Assembly (NCBI GenBank): GCA_035326425.1
Contig: DAOLFG010000001.1
Coordinates: 1-64,000, forward strand
DNA: 64,000 nt
DNA from: CALKJU01 sp035326425
GTDB lineage: Bacteria; Pseudomonadota; Alphaproteobacteria; Geminicoccales; Geminicoccaceae
Direction: 5' to 3'
Shown here in pieces: positions 1 to 12,200 of this stretch (position 1 is its first letter; every line of letters begins with the position of its first letter). The translations under genes and the position numbers were made by a program. Under the pieces are notes generated by a model. The model was not told where the DNA came from and made no database searches. It was given only the letters and a program-made list of their open reading frames with translations.

Positions 1-45
1 GCCGTTCTTGTTGTCGTTGCCGTTGGTGCCGTTGATGTTGGCCAT
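1..45 (-). CDS. RTX-like calcium-binding protein, N-terminus only
   Basis: Partial gene leaving the window on the left. It reads MANINGTNGNDNKNG from the ATG at 45, and a purine-rich GGAGGGAA lies upstream as a ribosome site. The Asn/Gly-rich opening resembles the first residues of hemolysin-type (RTX) calcium-binding proteins, which often begin with such a tract. Only 15 residues are visible, so the family call is an inference from composition. Confidence 0.5.
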   Translation of the reverse strand, partial: MANINGTNGNDNKNG

Positions 46-133
46 GACCGTTTCCGTTCCCTCCATCGTAGACCGCGGGAGGCGGCTACGCTTGTTCGAT
101 GGGCCATGAGTAGTTCACGGGCACCGAACGCAG

Positions 134-149
134 AGTGACCGGCATCACC
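134..149. promoter_or_regulatory. CRP/FNR-like half-consensus palindrome, copy 1
   Basis: The bases read AGTGACCGGCATCACC, which is GTGA, six bases, TCAC. It lies between the divergent RTX-like gene and the gcv riboswitch. A second copy of the same pattern starts 31 bases downstream, about three helical turns away. The match is to the core of the CRP consensus TGTGA-N6-TCACA. Regulation of gcv or the RTX gene from here is an inference. Confidence 0.35.
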
Positions 150-164
150 GGCGAGCCGGCGACG

Positions 165-180
165 AGTGACCTGGGTCACA
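165..180. promoter_or_regulatory. CRP/FNR-like palindrome, copy 2
   Basis: The bases read AGTGACCTGGGTCACA, matching TGTGA-N6-TCACA at 9 of 10 fixed positions, with GTGACC/GGTCAC arms around TG. It is on the same face of the helix as the copy at 134-149 and about 120 bases upstream of the glycine riboswitch. The same window encodes a Crp/Fnr-type regulator (52226-53038) with an even better box upstream, so a shared regulator is possible. Confidence 0.4.
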
Positions 181-297
181 GACGCAGCCCGGCCACGGGC
201 GGAGCGGGCGCGGGACCGCCCGGGACCCGCGACATCAGGGGCGAGACGCCCGCTTGACCGGCGCGATGCCGGGGCTACCCTGAGGCCGCCAGCTGAT

Positions 298-482
298 CCC
301 CCCGGGAGAGACCGCGCCCCGAGCGCGGCGCCGAAGGAGCAACCGCCCCGGAAACTCTCAGGTACAAGGGACCGGGGGGAGATGGCGCTCTGGAGAGTGG
401 GTGCGGCTGCACCCCACCGAAGGGGAGGACGGCGCGCCGCGAGGCGGACCGTCCGAAGCTCTCAGGTCCGAGACAGAGGGGG
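298..482 (+). promoter_or_regulatory. Tandem glycine riboswitch (gcvT motif, two aptamers)
   Basis: Two successive copies of the glycine aptamer signature lie directly before gcvT. In aptamer I, GGGAGAG (304-310) pairs with CTCTCAGG (355-362), with the GCCGAAGGAGCAA core between them. In aptamer II, GGAGAG (392-397) pairs with CTCTCAGG (459-466), with a CACCGAAGGGG core. The family senses glycine cooperatively and usually switches on gcv expression when glycine is high. A variable hairpin (about 433-449) sits in aptamer II. The ribosome site of gcvT lies about 40 bases after the second aptamer, so either translational or transcriptional control is possible; I see no clear terminator helix. 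Confidence 0.93.
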
Positions 483-532
483 CAAGGCGTCCGGCAAAGG
501 TGCCGGGCGGCTCGCTGACCCGGAGTCCGGAT

Positions 533-1630
533 TTGACCGAAGCCCGCCGTACGCCGCTCCACGACCTGCACCGCGAGCTGGGCGGCAAGATGGTGCCGTT
601 CGCCGGCTGGGACATGCCGGTGCAGTTCCCCAAGGGCATCCTGCAGGAGCACCTGTGGTGCCGGGCGCATGCGGGACTGTTCGACGTCTCGCACATGGGC
701 CAGCTCCGGATCGAGGGGCCGGACGCCGCCATCGCCATGGAACGGCTGGTGCCCGGCAACATCGAGGGGCTGGCGCCGGGCAGCGCCCGCTACACCGTGC
801 TGACGGCACCGGACGGCGGCATCCTCGACGACCTGATCGTGACGCAAGGCGGCGACCACCTGTTCACGGTGGTCAATGCCGGCTGCCGCGACCAGGACAT
901 CGCGCACATCCGCGGCCACCTGGAGCCCGCCAACCGGGTGGTCGAGCTGGCCGACAAAGCACTGCTGGCGCTGCAGGGGCCGGAGGCGGCGGCGGTGCTG
1001 GCGCGGATGGCGCCGGCCTGCGAGGCGCTCAAGTTCATGCAGTCGGCCGAGATGGAGGTCTCGGGCCTGAAATGCCGAGTGTCGCGGCTGGGCTATACCG
1101 GCGAGGACGGCTTCGAGATCTCGGTGCCGGCCGACCACGCGGCGAAGCTGGCGCGCACGCTGCTGGCGGCACCCGAGGTCGAGCCGATCGGCCTCGGCGC
1201 CCGCGATTCGCTGCGGCTGGAGGCGGGCTTGTGCCTCTACGGCCACGACATCGACACCACGACCAGCCCGATCGAGGCCGGCCTGCAGTGGACGATCGCC
1301 AAGCGCCGGCGCGAGCAGGGCGGCTTTCCGGGAGCCGAGATCGTCCAGGCGCAACTGCGCGACGGGCCGAGGCGCAAGCTCGTCGGCATCCTGCCCGAGG
1401 GCCGGGCGCCGGCGCGCGAGCACACGGAAATCCAGGATTCCGACGGCCGCCGCATCGGCGAGGTCACGAGCGGCGGCTTCGGGCCGACGGCCGGCGGGCC
1501 CATCGCCATGGGCTATGTCGAGCGTGACTTCGCCGAGCCCGGCACGGCCCTCGCCCTGATCGTCCGCGGCAAGGCCCTGCCGGCCAGGGTCGCGTCCCTT
1601 CCCTTCGTCCCCCACCGCTACCAGCGCTGA
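533..1630 (+). CDS. gcvT: Glycine cleavage system T-protein (aminomethyltransferase)
   Basis: This 365-residue protein transfers the methylene group from the lipoyl arm of H-protein to tetrahydrofolate and releases ammonia. The sequence shows the family opening TPLHDLHRELGGKMVPFAGWDMPVQ, the early VSHMGQ motif and the GYTGEDGFEI segment of the folate-binding barrel, and it has the normal family length. I place the start at TTG 533 because GGAG lies seven bases before it; the longer reading frame from ATG 401 starts inside the riboswitch. It is the first gene of gcvT-gcvH-gcvP and should be controlled by the glycine riboswitch just upstream. Confidence 0.95.
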   Translation: MTEARRTPLHDLHRELGGKMVPFAGWDMPVQFPKGILQEHLWCRAHAGLFDVSHMGQLRIEGPDAAIAMERLVPGNIEGLAPGSARYTVLTAPDGGILDDLIVTQGGDHLFTVVNAGCRDQDIAHIRGHLEPANRVVELADKALLALQGPEAAAVLARMAPACEALKFMQSAEMEVSGLKCRVSRLGYTGEDGFEISVPADHAAKLARTLLAAPEVEPIGLGARDSLRLEAGLCLYGHDIDTTTSPIEAGLQWTIAKRRREQGGFPGAEIVQAQLRDGPRRKLVGILPEGRAPAREHTEIQDSDGRRIGEVTSGGFGPTAGGPIAMGYVERDFAEPGTALALIVRGKALPARVASLPFVPHRYQR

Positions 1631-1641
1631 GAGGAGCTTCG

Positions 1642-2016
1642 ATGCCACTGCTCTACTCGAAGGACCACGAGTGGGTCCGCGTCGACGGCGACATCGCCAC
1701 CGTCGGCATCAGCGAGCACGCCCAGGAGCAGCTGGGCGACGTGGTGTTCGTCGAGCTGCCGGAGATCGGCAAGTCGGTGAAGAAGGGCGAGCAGGCGGCC
1801 GTGGTCGAGAGCGTCAAGGCGGCGAGCGACATCTATGCGCCGGTCTCGGGCGAGGTGGTCGAGCGCAACCCCGACCTCGAGGACAGCCCCGGCCTCGTCA
1901 ACGAGGCGGCCGAGAGCGGTGCCTGGTTCTTCAAGCTGCGCCTCGCCGACAAGGGCGAGCTCGACAGCCTGATGGACGCCGAGGCCTATGCCGCCTTCGT
2001 CGAGACCCTGAGCTGA
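1642..2016 (+). CDS. gcvH: Glycine cleavage system H-protein
   Basis: This small carrier protein of 124 residues shuttles the aminomethyl group on a lipoyl arm between the P, T and L proteins. The lipoylation site is Lys59 in VESVKAASD, inside the usual H-protein fold (HEWVRVDGD near the start, PVSGEVVERN after the lysine). It follows gcvT by 11 bases, with GAGAGGAG as ribosome site. No L-protein (lpd) gene is nearby, which is normal because the dihydrolipoyl dehydrogenase is shared with other complexes. Confidence 0.96.
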   Translation: MPLLYSKDHEWVRVDGDIATVGISEHAQEQLGDVVFVELPEIGKSVKKGEQAAVVESVKAASDIYAPVSGEVVERNPDLEDSPGLVNEAAESGAWFFKLRLADKGELDSLMDAEAYAAFVETLS

Positions 2017-2036
2017 TCCTTGCGGAGCCGCAGCGC

Positions 2037-4931
<2,895 letters not shown>

Positions 4932-5014
4932 GCCGGTCGGGGGTCCCGTCCATCCGTGCTGCCTGCCGCCGATCGGCGTCGCCAGCACGGCGCGGTCGGC
5001 CCTATGATCCGCAA

Positions 5015-5227
5015 ATGAGCAGCGCCGCCAGGAAGGCCCCTACCGATCCCGACGCCTTCATCGCCTGGGAGAGCCGCCGGCGCGACCGCTACGAGCTGAT
5101 CAACGGCACCGTCTGGGCGATGACCGGCGGGACGCTCGACCATGACCGGATCGCGATGAACCCGGCGGGAGCGCTGGGCATCGGGATCGAGGTCGGCGAG
5201 ATCCATGCCGGCACGGCGGTGAGCTGA
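5015..5227 (+). pseudogene. Uma2-family (DUF820) endonuclease remnant
   Basis: The first 50 or so residues match the N-terminus of Uma2 proteins, restriction-fold nucleases of unknown role: DAFIAWESRRRDRYELINGT, then AMTGGTLDHDRIAMN. After the HDRI segment the sequence leaves the family and stops at residue 70, whereas family members have about 180 to 200 residues and carry the catalytic D-x-n-ExK motif in the missing part. It is therefore a 3'-truncated remnant, perhaps broken when the neighbouring minus-strand gene was joined. The ATG at 5015 has no strong ribosome site. Confidence 0.7.
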
Positions 5228-5427
5228 CCTCGGGCGGCGGGCGGCTTCGGCTCGGCGGGATTGGGCGGGGGCGGCTGCTCCGGCGTCGGCGGCTCGATGT
5301 CCGGATCGGTCGGCGGCGGCGTCTCCGGGCCGGGCGGCGTCGGCACGACGTCCGGCCCTGAAGGCGGCTTCGGCACCTCGATCGGCATGGTCGGGGGAAT
5401 TTCAGGCCCTGGGGCCGGCATCGCCAT
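5089..5427 (-). CDS. Proline-rich small protein
   Basis: 112 residues whose first 65 are a Pro/Glu/Pro-Pro tract (AMPAPGPEIPPTMPIEVPKPP and similar units), without signal peptide or membrane segment. The ATG at 5427 has a good AGGAAGG ribosome site six to seven bases upstream, which argues that it is expressed. Its last 45 residues run antisense over the Uma2 remnant and look non-native, so the true C-terminus may have been replaced. I know no function; short proline-rich proteins of this kind occur in soil alphaproteobacteria. Confidence 0.5.
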   Translation of the reverse strand: MAMPAPGPEIPPTMPIEVPKPPSGPDVVPTPPGPETPPPTDPDIEPPTPEQPPPPNPAEPKPPAARGQLTAVPAWISPTSIPMPSAPAGFIAIRSWSSVPPVIAQTVPLISS

Positions 5428-5528
5428 GGCGCCTTCCTCGAAGGATCACTATCTCGGCTGGCCAAGCAACGGCGAGGCCCCGGCGGCGTTCCGGCGGCAG
5501 ACCCGGCACGCCTCGAGGGAGATTCGAC

Positions 5529-6290
5529 ATGGAAGAGCTGACAGCCGCCGGCCGCGAGGCGGTGGCGGATCTGCAGCAGCGCTACGGCGTCAGCGAGGAC
5601 GCGGTGATGACGCTCCTGCGCGCCGTGGCGGCGGGCGGCGGCGGCATGGCGCAGTTCAGCCACCCGGAGCTCGGCGGCATGGGCCAGTGGTCGCAGGGCG
5701 GCATGACCATGGTCGGCGACATGTTCAACAATGCGCTGAAGGCGCGGGTCGACGGGCTGTGCACCGAGCTGTCGCGGCGGCTGAGCGAGGCGCCGCTGCT
5801 GGCGGCGCCGGCTGCGGCCGCGGCCGGCGGCGGCGGGACGATGGCGATGGGCCGCGCCTGGTGGCCGGACGGGCTCGGCGTGCCGGCGGCGACCGGGGGC
5901 CAGAACGACATGCGCTACGCCTGGTTCCCGCAGATGCGGCGGCTGGCGGTGCAGGTCGGCGGCGACACCAGGGTCTACGACACCGGTGAGCACTTGATCG
6001 GCGGCTTCGGCCAGCAGCAGGGCTCCGACCAGTCGATCACCATGACCAGCCAGCTCGGCACGGTGCGGCTGGCCGACCTGCCGCAGGTCTCGGGCGGCGC
6101 ACCGGCCGCCCCGGCGATGGGCCAGCAGGCGAGCCAGCCCGCGGCGGTCGAGCAGGCCATGGCGCAGGCGGCCTCGGCCGGCGGCGACGTGATCGCGCAG
6201 ATCGAGCGGCTGGGACAACTGCGCGACCGCGGCGTGCTGTCGCCCGAGGAGTTCGCCAGCGCCAAGGCCGAGCTGCTGAAGCGGCTGTAG
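5529..6290 (+). CDS. SHOCT-domain protein
   Basis: 253 residues. The last 32 (IAQIERLGQLRDRGVLSPEEF...) form a SHOCT (short C-terminal) domain, a helical module thought to mediate oligomerisation. The N-terminal part is Gly/Ala/Met-rich with a central Ala/Gly linker at about 92-106, then a compact segment with WWPDG and YAWFPQMRRLAV that may be a small beta domain. No signal peptide or membrane helix is present. The start at ATG 5529 has a GGGAG ribosome site. The function is unknown. Confidence 0.75.
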   Translation: MEELTAAGREAVADLQQRYGVSEDAVMTLLRAVAAGGGGMAQFSHPELGGMGQWSQGGMTMVGDMFNNALKARVDGLCTELSRRLSEAPLLAAPAAAAAGGGGTMAMGRAWWPDGLGVPAATGGQNDMRYAWFPQMRRLAVQVGGDTRVYDTGEHLIGGFGQQQGSDQSITMTSQLGTVRLADLPQVSGGAPAAPAMGQQASQPAAVEQAMAQAASAGGDVIAQIERLGQLRDRGVLSPEEFASAKAELLKRL

Positions 6291-6306
6291 CAGATCCGCG
6301 GCTCTC

Positions 6307-6344
6307 GCCGGACTGGCCGGCGTTCCTGCGCGGAACGGTCCGGC
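6307..6344 (+). terminator. Bulged hairpin after the SHOCT gene
   Basis: The outer arms are GCCGGAC (6307-6313) and GTCCGGC (6338-6344), and the inner arms are CGTTCC (6321-6326) and GGAACG (6332-6337) around TGCGC. It starts 17 bases after the SHOCT stop codon and lacks a T-tract, so termination is only likely, possibly Rho-assisted. Confidence 0.4.
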
Positions 6345-6449
6345 ATCGTCGAGGCGGCACGGCCATCGGCGCAGGTGGAGACGGCCCCCGTGCCAAAGCG
6401 CTGGCGCGCGCTATCTTCGTGGGCGAGGCGCGGGAAAGGAGGGGCCACA

Positions 6450-7364
6450 TTGCCGGGCCTGCAACGCCGCACGCTGATGGCCTCGCTGGCCGCCGCCGCC
6501 ATGCTTCCTGCCGAGCGGGCCGGCGCCGGGACCGACGGCCTCGTCACCAAGCCGATCGCCGGCACCGGCGAGGCCCTGCCGGTCGTCGGGCTGGGCACCT
6601 GGATCACCTTCAATGTCGGGCTCGATCCGGTCGGGCGCGACGCCTGCGCCGAGGTGATGCGGGCGTTCTTCGCCACCGGCGGGCGGATGATCGATTCCTC
6701 GCCGATGTACGGCTCTTCCGAGGCGGTCATCGGCTACGGGCTCGACAGGCTCGGCGTGCCGCCGGACCTGTTCGCCGCCACCAAGGTGTGGACGACCGGC
6801 CGCGAGGCCGGACCGCCGCAGATCGCGGAATCGCGCCGGCTGTGGCGGGTGCCGCGCTTCGACCTGATCCAGGTGCACAACCTGGTGTCGTGGGAAGAGC
6901 ATCTCGACACGCTGCAGGCGATGAAGGCGGTCGGCAGGCTGCGCCATGTCGGCATCACCACCTCGCACGGCCGCCGGCACGACGAGATCGAGCGGATCGT
7001 CCGCAGCCGGCCGGTCGACTTCGTCCAGGTGACCTACAACCCGGTCGACCGCGAGGTCGAGGACCGCATCCTGCCGCTGGCGAAGGAACGGGGCATCGCC
7101 GTGATCGCCAACCGGCCGTTCCGCGGCGGCCCGCTGGCGCGGCAGCTCGAAGGCGAGCCGGTGCCGGAATGGGCGGGCGAGATCGGCTGCACGAGCTGGC
7201 CGCAGCTGATCCTCAAGTTCATCGTCTCGCACCCGGCCGTGACCTGCGCCATCCCGGCGACGACGCGAGTCGACCATGTCGAGGAGAACATGGCGGCGGC
7301 CGGCGGTCCGATGCCCGACCCGGCGGTGCGCCAGCGGATCCGGGCGGCGATCGCCGACATCTGA
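6450..7364 (+). CDS. Tat-exported aldo/keto reductase
   Basis: A 304-residue NADPH-type oxidoreductase with the aldo/keto reductase barrel. The catalytic tetrad residues are visible: Asp and Tyr in MIDSSPMYGSS, Lys in AATKVW and His in LIQVHN. The N-terminus LQRRTLMASLAAAAML is a twin-arginine signal, so the protein should be folded with its cofactor and exported to the periplasm, which is unusual for this family. I choose TTG 6450 because AAGGAGG lies seven bases before it. Its stop overlaps the ATG of the next membrane protein (TGATG), so the two are coupled. Confidence 0.85.
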   Translation: MPGLQRRTLMASLAAAAMLPAERAGAGTDGLVTKPIAGTGEALPVVGLGTWITFNVGLDPVGRDACAEVMRAFFATGGRMIDSSPMYGSSEAVIGYGLDRLGVPPDLFAATKVWTTGREAGPPQIAESRRLWRVPRFDLIQVHNLVSWEEHLDTLQAMKAVGRLRHVGITTSHGRRHDEIERIVRSRPVDFVQVTYNPVDREVEDRILPLAKERGIAVIANRPFRGGPLARQLEGEPVPEWAGEIGCTSWPQLILKFIVSHPAVTCAIPATTRVDHVEENMAAAGGPMPDPAVRQRIRAAIADI

Positions 7365-8044
7365 TGTCGGTCTGGCTGACCTACTCGCTGGGCGACTTCC
7401 TGCTGTTCTCGCCGCAGACCTATTTCCGGCTGCTCGAGCTCTACAACCGCGCCGTCTGGCCGGCGCAGCTGCCGGCGGCGGCGCTGGGGGCGGCGCTGCT
7501 CCTGCTGCTGCGGCGGCCCGGCGTCGCCGACGGCAGGGCCATCTGCGCCATCCTCGCCGCCTGCTGGCTGTGGGTGGCCTGGGCCTATCTGCACCGGCAG
7601 TACGCCACCATCAACTGGGCCGCCGACTACGCCGCCATCGCCTTCGCGCTGCAGGCAGCAGTGCTGCTGGCGCTGGCGGCGCTCGGCCGGTCGGTCTTCC
7701 GGGTCGGCGCCGACCTCGCCGGGCTCGCCGGCCTGGCGCTGCTGCTGGCCGGGCTGGTGCTGCTGCCGCTGCTCGGCGTGACGCTCGGCCGGCCCTGGCA
7801 GCAGGCACCGCTGTTCGGCCTGGCGCCGGATCCGACCGCCGTCGCCACGCTCGGCATGGCGCTGCTGGCGGCACGGCGGCGCCACCTGGCGCTGCTGGCG
7901 GCGGTGCCGCTGCTCTGGACGGCCGTCAGCGCGCTGACCTTGTGGGCGATGGAGGCCCCTGAAGCCTGGGCGCTGATCGTGGCCGGCGGCATGGCGGCGG
8001 CGGGCTCGTGCCGGCGGCTCGCCGGCCGGCGGTCCTCGAGCTAG
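7364..8044 (+). CDS. Multi-pass membrane protein, DUF6064-like
   Basis: 226 residues with about six hydrophobic segments. The opening TYSLGDFLLFSPQTYFRLLELYN followed by AVWPAQLPAAALG resembles DUF6064 inner-membrane proteins of unknown function. It starts at ATG 7364 inside the stop of the exported aldo/keto reductase, suggesting a periplasmic enzyme and membrane partner pair. Its TAG stop shares the four bases CTAG (8041-8044) with the stop of the convergent usp gene. Confidence 0.75.
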   Translation: MSVWLTYSLGDFLLFSPQTYFRLLELYNRAVWPAQLPAAALGAALLLLLRRPGVADGRAICAILAACWLWVAWAYLHRQYATINWAADYAAIAFALQAAVLLALAALGRSVFRVGADLAGLAGLALLLAGLVLLPLLGVTLGRPWQQAPLFGLAPDPTAVATLGMALLAARRRHLALLAAVPLLWTAVSALTLWAMEAPEAWALIVAGGMAAAGSCRRLAGRRSSS

Positions 8045-8908
8045 ACGCCGGCCGCGAGCTGCGAGACGAAGCCGGCGGGCTTGACGGCCACCAGCGTGCA
8101 GCCGACCTGCGAGAGCACCTCCTCGGCGGAATTGCGCATCACGAGGCCGCCCAGGCCACCCACCGGCACCGATCCCATCACCAGCAGGCCGGCGTCCAGC
8201 GCCACGGCCTGCTGCGGCACCACGATGTCGGCCTCGCCCTTCTCGAGATGCAGCCGCGGGACGACGGGCCCGCGCCGACAGGGCTCCAGCAGCGCCTCGA
8301 CCAGGGCGGCGTGGCGGACGCGCTCGGCCTCCGCCAGGGCGTCGATCTCGGCCTCGGCCGCCTGGGTCATCGCCTGGCCGCGCATGACGGACTCACCCTG
8401 CAGCGACCAGCCGTGGACGACGTGCAGCTCGGCCCGCTCGATCGCGGCCAGGCTCGAGGCGAGATCCAGCACCACGCCGGCGAGGCCCGGCGGCTCGATG
8501 TCGATCGCCGCCAGCACGCGCGCCGGCCGATCCTCCGGCCGGTCGAGCCAGACCGGGCAGGGACACTCGCGCAACAGCTGCTCGTCGAGCGTGAGCTGCA
8601 GCTGCGGCAGCAGGCCGCGCTCGGGGGCGGCGCTCTTCATCACGAGGTCGTGGCCATCGCGCAGCACGGCCCGCCCGGACGATCTCCTCCGCCGCGGCGC
8701 TCTCCAGCATACGCAGCGCCGCGTCGGGTGCCGCGGCGGCGAGGCTCTGCAGCCAGCTGTCGATCGGCGAGACCGGATCACCCTCGTCGGGCAGGCAGGC
8801 CAGCGTCAGCCGCGCGCCGGTCTTGCGCGCCAGCTCGACGGCGCGCGCCACCAGCACGCCGGCCGAGGGCCGGTCCAGGACGACGAGCACATCGGAGAAG
8901 ACTCGCAT
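8041..8908 (-). pseudogene. Universal stress protein (two-domain UspA), frameshifted
   Basis: A two-domain UspA-type protein read in two frames. From ATG 8908 the first frame gives MRVFSDVLVVLDRPSAGVLVARAVELARKTGA and continues to ESAAAEEIVR. The second frame then carries AVLRDGHDLVMKSA, CPCPVWLDRPEDRPARVLAAIDI and the nucleotide-binding MGSVPVGGLGGLVMRNSAEEVL. Removing one C from the CCC at 8674-8676 joins the frames (IVRRAVLRDGHDLV). Both halves keep coding-like codon use, so the lesion is recent or a sequencing error. Intact relatives have about 290 residues. Confidence 0.75.
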
Positions 8909-9252
8909 GATCCTGCCACAAAGGGGCGGCCGGGCCCGGCGGCACGCGGCCGTTTCGACGCACCATCATTGAAAGACCGGCGCCGGTCCCCACGTCAACG
9001 GCCGCCTCGCACCTTTCCCGACAGCAGCCGATCCCCAGGGCCACATTCCTGGGAACCACAGGCGAAAAGCCATTCCGTCACGCCAGACTGTAACCGTGCT
9101 GCAACGCAACGGCCAATCATGGAGAAAATGTCATCCCCTGCACGGGCGCGCTCTAGGACCGTGGCCCGCCCTATGCAAGGATGCCGCGCCCTCGCCTGTG
9201 GCCTCCGCAGGCTCACGAGAACAACAAAACTCCATGCAAGTAGCTTGACGAA
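8909..9252. other. Divergent intergenic region, usp and helicase
   Basis: 344 bases without a gene. It should hold the promoters of the usp gene (minus) and the SNF2 helicase (plus). I see no convincing -35/-10 pair, operator or terminator; the part near 9200-9250 is relatively AT-rich (ACAACAAAACTCCATGCAAG), consistent with the helicase promoter. Confidence 0.4.
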
Positions 9253-12200
9253 ATGCTGCCGTTCGGACGTACCGACCTCGAGCGCCTGTTCCCCGAATCG
9301 ATCTGGAAGAAGGCCGAACATCTTGTAGCGGATGGCGCGGTGGTGGAGGCTGTCGTCGAGCGCGACGGCAAATCGGTCACCGGCCGGATCCGCGGCGAGC
9401 GCAGAACGCCCTTCCTCACCCGCGTGCGCATCGCCAATGGCCGCGGCGGCCGGGTGCGCATCTCCTCGACCTGCACCTGCCTCGTCTACAGCGAGTGCGA
9501 GCACGCGGCGGCGACGCTGCTGGGCGTGCTCGACCAGACGGCGGCGGCCGATCCCGAGGAGGCCAACGTCGCCATCGACCCCGAGGTCGAGGCCTGGATC
9601 GGCGCCATCAACGGCGCCATCCGCACGGCTCCGCACGAGGAGCAGGCCGACGGCACCGACGTCGTGCTCTACCTGCTCGATCCGACCCAGCGCTCGTGGC
9701 GCGATTCCTCGGTGGCCCAGCCGATCGCGGTCAACGTCGTGCGCGCACGACGGCTCAAGGGCGGCGTCTTCGGCCGCGAGCATCCGCTGGCGATCTCCAA
9801 CCTGCTGAGCGACGACCCGCCGCGCTACGTCACGCTCAAGGACCACCTGATCGGCCGTCTGCTGGGGACCACCACCGGCAACACCAAGCGCCTGTCGGGT
9901 GCGGCCGATTCCGAGGCGCTGCTCACCATGCTGGAGACCGGGCGCTGCCACTGGCGCAACGCCCAGAACCGGGCGCTGTCGATCGGCGATCCGCGGCCGG
10001 GCAAGTTCGGCTGGCGCTTCGACGGCGAAGGCCAGCAGCACGTCGTCTGCTCGGTCGACGACGCCGGCGAGGACGTGGTCGTGGTGGCGCTGGGCCAGCC
10101 CTGGTACCTCGATCTCGCCGCCATGAGCTGCGGTCGCATCGACACCGGCGTGCCGGACCGCATCGCCCGCTACATGCTGCAGGCGCCGCCGATCCCGGCC
10201 GCCGCCGCCAGTCTCGCCCGCCAGCGCCTCGTGCCGAGCGGTGCCGTGGTCCCCCTGCCCGAGCCATTGCGGCGGCGCGAGCGGCTGGAGGTCAAGCCGA
10301 CGCCGATCCTGTACTTGCACTGCCCGCGGGTGACGACGAGCCGCGGCCAGGGCTGGAAGCGCGAGGAGGAGGACGTCGAGCTGCCGCTGGCGCGGGTGGC
10401 GTTCGACTATGGCGGTGCCGAGGTCGGCTGGCAGGAGAGCCGCACCGAGCTCAACCACGTCGCCGACAACAAGCTGCTGGTGCTGCCGCGCGACGCCCTG
10501 CAGGAGGTGCAGGCGATCGAGCGGCTGAACCGGCTGGGCCTGCAGCCGCTGGGCCCGACCGGCCTCGGCCGCTTCGCGCCGGAGCAGTGCCGCCAGGACT
10601 TCACCTTCGAGGAGGACGAGGACGACGACGTCTCGATGCGCTGGGTGGAGTTCAACCACACCGCCCTGCCGCAGCTCGACCGCGAAGGCTGGCGCATCAC
10701 CTTCTCCGACGACTATCCCTACCGCGTCGTCCACAAGACCTCGCCCTGGTCGGTGGACGTCACCGAGACCGGCGTCGACTGGTTCGACCTCGACCTCGGC
10801 ATCGAGGTCGACGGCAGCCGCGTGCCGCTGCTGCCGCTGCTGCTCGACCTGTTCAAGCGCGCGCCGGACGAGATGACGCCGGCCGCCCTCGAGGCGTTCG
10901 GCGACGAGCCGGTCTACGGCAACCTGCCCGACGGCCGGCTGCTGCCGATACCGGCCTCCCGCCTCAAGGCGATGCTGGAGGCGCTCTACGACCTGTTCGC
11001 CGCCGGGCGGGTCGACGGCGACGGGCCGCTGCGGCTGGGGCGGGCCGAGGCGCTGCGGCTGGCCAACCTCGAGCAGGCCCTGCCCAACGGTGCCTTGCAC
11101 TGGAGCGGCGGCGAGCGCCTGCGCGACATGGCGCGCCGGCTCTCCTCGACCCAGGAGCTGCCGGCGCTGGGCGCACCCAAGGGCCTGAAGGCGACCTTGC
11201 GCCCCTACCAGCTCCAGGGCATGCGCTGGCTGCAGTTCCTGTCCGAGGTCGGGCTGTCGGGCGTGCTGGCCGACGACATGGGCCTCGGCAAGACGCTGCA
11301 GACCCTGGCCCACATCATGACCGAGAAGGAGACGGGCCGCCTCAAGCGGCCGTGTCTCGTGGTCGCACCCACCAGCCTCATCCCGACCTGGCGCAACGAG
11401 GCCCGCAAGTTCGCGCCCAGCCTGCGCCTGCTGGTGCTGCACGGCAACGACCGGCACGACTACTTCGCCGGCGTCGACGTCCAGGACGTCGTGCTGACCA
11501 GCTACGCCCTGCTGCTGCGCGACACCGACGAGCTGCTGGCCCGCGAATGGCACATGGTGGTGCTGGACGAGGCCCAGGCGATCAAGAACCCGTCGACCAA
11601 GCTCGCCCGCACCGCCATGCAGCTCCGCTCCGGCCGCAAGGTGGCGCTCAGCGGCACGCCCATGGAGAACCACCTGGGCGAGCTGTGGTCGGTGTTCAAC
11701 TTCCTGATGCCGGGCTTCCTCGGCGACCGCGAGACCTTCCGCCGCGTCTTCCGCAACCAGATCGAGAAGGAAGGCGACGAGGACCGCCAGGCGCTGCTGG
11801 CGCAGCGGGTGCGGCCGTTCATGCTGCGCCGGACCAAGGAGCAGGTGGCCTCCGAGCTGCCGCCCAAGACCGAGGTGCTGCGCGAGATCGAGCTGAGCGA
11901 CACCCAGCGCGACCTGTACGAGAGCGTGCGCATCGCCATGCATGCACGGGTCAAGGAGGAGATCGAGAGCCGCGGCCTCGCCCGCAGCAACATCGCCATC
12001 CTGGAAGCCCTGCTCAAGCTGCGCCAGGTCTGCTGCGATCCCCGCCTGCTCAAGAACAACGACGGCGCCGCCGGCACGGCCTCGGCCAAGTTCGAGCTGC
12101 TGATGGACATGCTGCCGGCGATGGTCGAGACCGGCCGGCGGATCATCGTGTTCTCGCAGTTCGTCGAGATGCTAGACCTCATCGAGGACCGGCTCACCGC

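Noticed and set aside
401..532. Upstream ATG start for gcvT
   Set aside because: It lies within the second riboswitch aptamer; TTG 533 has a correctly spaced GGAG and matches the family N-terminus.
166..1527. 453-residue open frame over the riboswitch and gcvT
   Set aside because: It runs through the riboswitch and out of frame with gcvT; Arg-rich low complexity.
8995..11943. 982-residue open frame antisense to the SNF2 helicase
   Set aside because: It is an antisense shadow produced by GC-rich codon bias: the plus-strand frame shows full helicase motifs, while this one is a low-complexity His/Arg/Gln/Ala/Gly-rich sequence without domains.
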